Below, in pieces: positions 60,931 to 64,000 of a stretch of 64,000 nucleotides of DNA. A program made the position numbers and the translations under genes. Each line of letters begins with the position of its first letter. The first letter of the stretch is position 1. The notes under the pieces are model-generated. The model had not been told where the DNA came from and did not search any database. It worked only from the letters and a program-made list of their open reading frames with translations. The stretch is taken from positions 1 through 64,000 of the forward strand of contig CAYMZZ010000001.1 in NCBI GenBank assembly GCA_964395095.1, read 5' to 3'. Origin of the DNA: CAYMZZ01 sp964395095. GTDB lineage: Bacteria > Bacteroidota > Bacteroidia > Chitinophagales > Chitinophagaceae.

Positions 60931-61374
60931 ATGGATAAACTTTTATTGAAAAATAAACTACTTGAGAATGAACGAAACAAAGTAAAATCGTTCAAGGTTA
61001 ATCTAACTGATTTTATCAATAATACACATATTGACTATCATGAAACCCGTGATAATGACGACCACTCACATCATCACCAGGCTACAACAGATAGTAATAT
61101 CGGGCATAAACATTTGCATGTTCATGAAGACCATATTGAAGCAATTGAAGCCATTGATTTTTCACCAAGTGCAGTAGTAGAACCCGGCGCCCTGGTGCAG
61201 GTAAATGACAGGTATATAGTGGTAGCCGTAGCAGAATCAGCTTTTCAGTTTGATGGTAAGGATATATTATCCATTTCTCCTGAAGCGCCATTATATCAAT
61301 GTATGAAAGGGAAAAAAACCGGCGATACCTGTACTATCAACAACAATAATTTTGTTATAAAAAATATTTATTAA
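60931..61374 (+). CDS. GreA/GreB C-terminal-like domain protein with His-rich segment
   Basis: The last 65 residues (VVEPGALVQVNDRYIVVAVA, ILSISPEAPLYQCMKGKKTGDTCTI) match the GreA/GreB FKBP-like C-terminal domain, which in transcript-cleavage factors contacts RNA polymerase. The N-terminus is a helix, not the full coiled coil of GreA, and then a His/Asp-rich stretch (DDHSHHHQ, HKHLHVHEDH) that could bind metal. Probably an RNA-polymerase-binding or metal-sensing accessory rather than a true Gre factor. Confidence 0.7.
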   Translation: MDKLLLKNKLLENERNKVKSFKVNLTDFINNTHIDYHETRDNDDHSHHHQATTDSNIGHKHLHVHEDHIEAIEAIDFSPSAVVEPGALVQVNDRYIVVAVAESAFQFDGKDILSISPEAPLYQCMKGKKTGDTCTINNNNFVIKNIY

Positions 61375-61376
61375 TC

Positions 61377-61658
61377 ATGAAAGCGATATTCAATAAAACA
61401 GTAATCGCAGAAAGCGATAATACCATAAGCCTGGAAGGGAATACCTACTTCCCTCCTGACAGCCTGAAAAAGGAGTATTTTAAAGAAACCAATCATCACA
61501 CCACCTGCCCGTGGAAAGGGGTTGCTTCTTACTATACCATTGAAGTAAAGGGGGAGATATGCGACAACGCAGGCTGGTTTTATAAAAACCCAACAGATGC
61601 CGCCAAAGAAATTAAAGACCATGTGGCATTTTGGAGAGGTGTAAGGGTTTCCCAATAG
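61377..61658 (+). CDS. DUF427-family protein, 93 aa
   Basis: The pattern is AESDNTISLEGNTYFPPDSL followed by TTCPWKGVASYYTI and GWFYKNPTDAAKEIKDHVAFW. DUF427 proteins are small beta-rich proteins of unknown activity, frequent in Actinobacteria and Bacteroidota stress loci. The conserved Cys is in TCPWKG. It follows the Gre-like gene by 2 bp. Confidence 0.85.
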   Translation: MKAIFNKTVIAESDNTISLEGNTYFPPDSLKKEYFKETNHHTTCPWKGVASYYTIEVKGEICDNAGWFYKNPTDAAKEIKDHVAFWRGVRVSQ

Positions 61659-61748
61659 TTTACAGTTATAAGATTCGTATTTTTTGCAATACAGAAAAAT
61701 CTAATAATGTCTTAAAACATTTTTTTAATAAAAACAGGAGATTAATGA

Positions 61749-62270
61749 ATGACAGCTTTCTCAAAAATAGGATTTGGTGGCAGCTGTCACTGGTGTACCG
61801 AAGGCATTTTTGCTTCAGTAATTGGCGTACAAAAAGTGGAGCAGGGATGGATAGCCTCTGAAAACGAGAATGCTTATTTCTCCGAAGCAGTAATCGTTCA
61901 TTTTGATGAATCTCTTGTGTCGCTTCAAAACCTGATTGAAATTCACCTGCACACACATTCCAGCACTTCCAACCACTCCATGCGGAAGAAATACAGGTCG
62001 GCAGTATATACATTTACGGAAGAGCAGTTTCATCAATGTTCGCCCCTTATTAAAACACTCCAATATAGTTTTGACGAATCGCTTATAACAACAGTTTTAA
62101 GGTTTGCAGCGTACAAACCAAATACTGACGATTACCAGGATTATTATTATAGCGACCCCCGGAAACCTTTTTGCCAAACAAGCATCTATCCAAAATTACA
62201 GCTACTGGCAAAAAAGTTCAGTTCTAATATTAACAGAGATAAACTAAAAGAATATAATATCACTTTATAG
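61749..62270 (+). CDS. divergent MsrA-like protein
   Basis: The N-terminus GFGGSCHWCTEGIFASVIGVQK keeps the catalytic and second cysteines of GCFWC but has His for Phe. The end YQDYYYSDPRKPFCQTSIYPK is recognisable as the MsrA C-terminus. The middle lacks the usual GHAEVV block (SEAVIVHFDE instead), so the substrate pocket differs from that of the three MsrA-family proteins at 43.2-44.7 kb. It is coupled to the aldo/keto reductase gene (stop and start adjoin). Confidence 0.75.
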   Translation: MTAFSKIGFGGSCHWCTEGIFASVIGVQKVEQGWIASENENAYFSEAVIVHFDESLVSLQNLIEIHLHTHSSTSNHSMRKKYRSAVYTFTEEQFHQCSPLIKTLQYSFDESLITTVLRFAAYKPNTDDYQDYYYSDPRKPFCQTSIYPKLQLLAKKFSSNINRDKLKEYNITL

Positions 62271-63227
62271 ATGACAACAATAGGATTAGGTACAGCAGCA
62301 ATAGGCCGTCCGCAATACATTAATATTAAACAAAAAACCGGTGCAGAAGATGAGCCATTTCAGTTAAGCCAATTCAAGCAGCAAGGCATTGCATTGCTTG
62401 AAACTGCTTACCAATCCGGCATTCGTTATTTTGATACAGCTGCCGGTTATGGTATTGCAGAGGAAATGTTGACAGACTGGTTGTCTGGCAAACAGATTTC
62501 CGATATTACTGTAGCAACAAAATGGGGCTATACCTATGTAGCGGGGTTTGACCCGAATGCAAAAGTTCATGAAATAAAGGAGCACAGCCTTAAAAAACTT
62601 AATGCACAGTGGGAACATTCAAAAAAACTATTGCCCTATCTGTCGGTTTATCAAATACACTCTGCCACACTGGAAAGCGGGGTGCTGGATAACATGGAAG
62701 TTTTGAGCAGGCTGGCAGAACTTAAAAATGAGTACCAAATAAAAATTGGTTTAACCACAAGTGGAAGCAGGCAAAAAGAAGCGCTGCTTAAAGCCCTGGA
62801 TATTGAGGTGGATGGCAAACCGCTTTTTGATGCCTGCCAGCTTACTTATAATGTGTATGAGCAAAGTATTTACGACATTGTCGCTAAAATAAAAAAAGCA
62901 AACATCAAAGTTATAGTAAAAGAAGCGCTGGCGAATGGCCGTGTTTTTGCCAATAAAAAATATCCGCATTATCTACCACACTATACCCTGCTCTACGAGC
63001 TTGCAGAAAAATATAATACCGGGGTTGATGCGGTAGCAATACGGTATTGCATGGATAGTATTCAACCCAATGTTGTTTTAAGCGGGGCATATAATGAAGA
63101 AACCTTAATGCAGAACCTGGAGGCGTTAAACTTTAAATTAGAACCAGAAGAGTTAGAAGACATTAGGACAATGAATATAATGCCTGAATTTTATTGGAAT
63201 GAACGAACTGCATTAACGTATAATTAG
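62271..63227 (+). CDS. aldo/keto reductase
   Basis: The 318-residue TIM-barrel enzyme uses NADPH to reduce aldehydes or ketones. The catalytic set is visible: DTAAGYG (Asp, Tyr), ATKWGY (Lys) and YQIHSA (His). The C-terminal VVLSGAYNEETLMQNLEAL is the cofactor-binding block. It probably detoxifies carbonyl products of oxidation in this setting, an inference from location. Adjacent to the MsrA-like and AhpD-like genes. Confidence 0.9.
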   Translation: MTTIGLGTAAIGRPQYINIKQKTGAEDEPFQLSQFKQQGIALLETAYQSGIRYFDTAAGYGIAEEMLTDWLSGKQISDITVATKWGYTYVAGFDPNAKVHEIKEHSLKKLNAQWEHSKKLLPYLSVYQIHSATLESGVLDNMEVLSRLAELKNEYQIKIGLTTSGSRQKEALLKALDIEVDGKPLFDACQLTYNVYEQSIYDIVAKIKKANIKVIVKEALANGRVFANKKYPHYLPHYTLLYELAEKYNTGVDAVAIRYCMDSIQPNVVLSGAYNEETLMQNLEALNFKLEPEELEDIRTMNIMPEFYWNERTALTYN

Positions 63228-63229
63228 CA

Positions 63230-63685
63230 ATGATAAAAGCAAAATTTAAAAATACAAGATATAGTGCAGAAGGTGCACCGCTGTTGCATATTGCAGAAGA
63301 GATGGCAAAAGCGTATGGATATACAGCCAACTTAAAAACTGATAAAGAACTGGCCCAGCTCATCCGCCTGCGGATAGCCACTCTTAACCAATGCAGCTAT
63401 TGCAGTATTCTCCATCATAATGTTTGCAGGGAGCTGGGTATTAACCAGGAAAAAACAGATTGCCTTGGTAGTTATTGGGAAAGCGAACTGTATTCAGAAA
63501 AAGAGAAAGCTGCTTTACTATATGCAGATGCCTTGAATATTGGAAAGGGAAAAACATTTGATGATGCACATCAGCAAATGCTTCGTTTTTTTACTGTTGA
63601 TGAAATTGCCGAGGTTGCTGCCATTGTTATTAATATGAATTTGTGGACAAGAATAAAACTGGCACAGGGGGTTGTTCCTTATTAA
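63230..63685 (+). CDS. carboxymuconolactone-decarboxylase / AhpD-like protein
   Basis: The core is LRIATLNQCSYCSILHHNVCRELG, with the C-x-x-C-x3-H redox site of AhpD-type alkylhydroperoxidases (about residues 58-66). A helical body of 151 residues surrounds it. Peroxide reduction is likely, but other enzymes share this fold. It lies 2 bp after the aldo/keto reductase gene. Confidence 0.85.
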   Translation: MIKAKFKNTRYSAEGAPLLHIAEEMAKAYGYTANLKTDKELAQLIRLRIATLNQCSYCSILHHNVCRELGINQEKTDCLGSYWESELYSEKEKAALLYADALNIGKGKTFDDAHQQMLRFFTVDEIAEVAAIVINMNLWTRIKLAQGVVPY

Positions 63686-63705
63686 ACAAGAAATTTATTT
63701 ACATT

Positions 63706-64000
63706 TTGAAAAATCAACTTGCAAAAAAAATTCTGGCTTGCGAAACCTGTATTCAGTTTTTACCCAATAAACCAAAGCCAATATTTCAGTTTAATGAAAA
63801 CAGCAGGATACTGATTATTGGACAGGCACCCGGGCAAAAAGTGCATGATGCCGGTATTCCTTTTCTTGACAAAAGCGGTGAAACGTTAAGGAGATGGCTG
63901 GGAGTAACTGAAGAGCAGTTTTACACCCCATCATTATTTGCCATTGTACCTATGGGCTTTTGTTTTCCAGGAAAGGGAAAAACCGGAGACCTGCCACCAC
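63706..64000 (+). CDS. uracil-DNA glycosylase family protein (partial, runs off window)
   Basis: From a TTG start at 63706 the frame stays open to the window end. The segment RILIIGQAPGQKVHDAGIPF then FLDKSGETLRRWLGV is the uracil-DNA glycosylase superfamily GxxPG nucleotide-binding loop with its Asp. A CETC near the start may bind an Fe-S cluster. It would remove damaged or deaminated bases, which suits an oxidative-repair island. The C-terminus is not in the window. Confidence 0.8.
   Translation, partial: MKNQLAKKILACETCIQFLPNKPKPIFQFNENSRILIIGQAPGQKVHDAGIPFLDKSGETLRRWLGVTEEQFYTPSLFAIVPMGFCFPGKGKTGDLPP

Overview
The window comes from a Bacteroidota chromosome, most likely Chitinophagaceae or a close relative. 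Support for this: TAnnTTTG-type -7 promoter boxes, almost no Shine-Dalgarno signals, an AsmA / SecG / LptE / MltG core set typical of the phylum, a bacillithiol-system protein (YtxJ), and dispersed CCCCTAACCCC-type palindromes. By eye, GC is about 50% in the first 18.8 kb, drops to about 40% just after a tRNA-Pro gene, and is lower still after about 42 kb.

Region 1 (1-18.8 kb) is ordinary chromosome. It holds a LysE-type exporter, an ATP-grasp enzyme, an HdrB-like Fe-S protein and the tRNA methylthiotransferase MiaB. A sigma-54 activator / LptE / helical-repeat protein / SecG operon follows, then MltG, a YihY-type membrane protein, two thioredoxin-fold proteins, a TrmH-type methyltransferase, a large AsmA-like protein, an MFS transporter and a DUF4397 lipoprotein. 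It ends in two proline tRNA genes, CGG on the minus strand and GGG on the plus strand.

Region 2 (about 18.9-41.6 kb, all minus strand) is an integrated element. A large serine recombinase lies against the tRNA-Pro(GGG) gene, and its last codons are read from the antisense strand of that tRNA. Behind it are a RecA-fold ATPase, a 1741-residue RadC / DNA-methyltransferase / Strawberry-notch-helicase fusion, and a tightly packed run of about 20 small genes. These encode many one-helix membrane proteins, beta-rich proteins that could be jelly-roll virion proteins, an L,D-transpeptidase-like protein, an amidase, a peptidoglycan-binding membrane protein, an annexin-repeat membrane protein and a transglutaminase-like protein. 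No terminase, portal, HK97 capsid, tail, relaxase or conjugation gene is visible. I infer a candidate tail-less, membrane-containing virus-like element. Several unrelated proteins in it share a peptide motif of the form [LV]NG[LIMF][EDG][GDE]. An XRE-ImmA regulator and two small helix-turn-helix proteins close the element.

Region 3 (41.7 kb to the window end, nearly all plus strand) starts with a divergent AraC-family regulator and runs as a 21-kb oxidative-damage island. It has four MsrA-family proteins, two MsrB proteins and one exported MsrB-MsrA fusion, which makes eight Msr domains. Alongside are two TlpA-like thioredoxin-fold proteins, SelO, Dps, YtxJ, OsmC, a ZIP-type transporter, a DM13 protein, a Rieske-flavodoxin fusion split by a frameshift, a P5C dehydrogenase, an aldo/keto reductase, an AhpD-like protein and a truncated uracil-DNA glycosylase family gene. 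Four near-identical ATTTACAAAT-centred sites occur in its intergenic regions and could be a shared operator. The right end of the island lies beyond the window.
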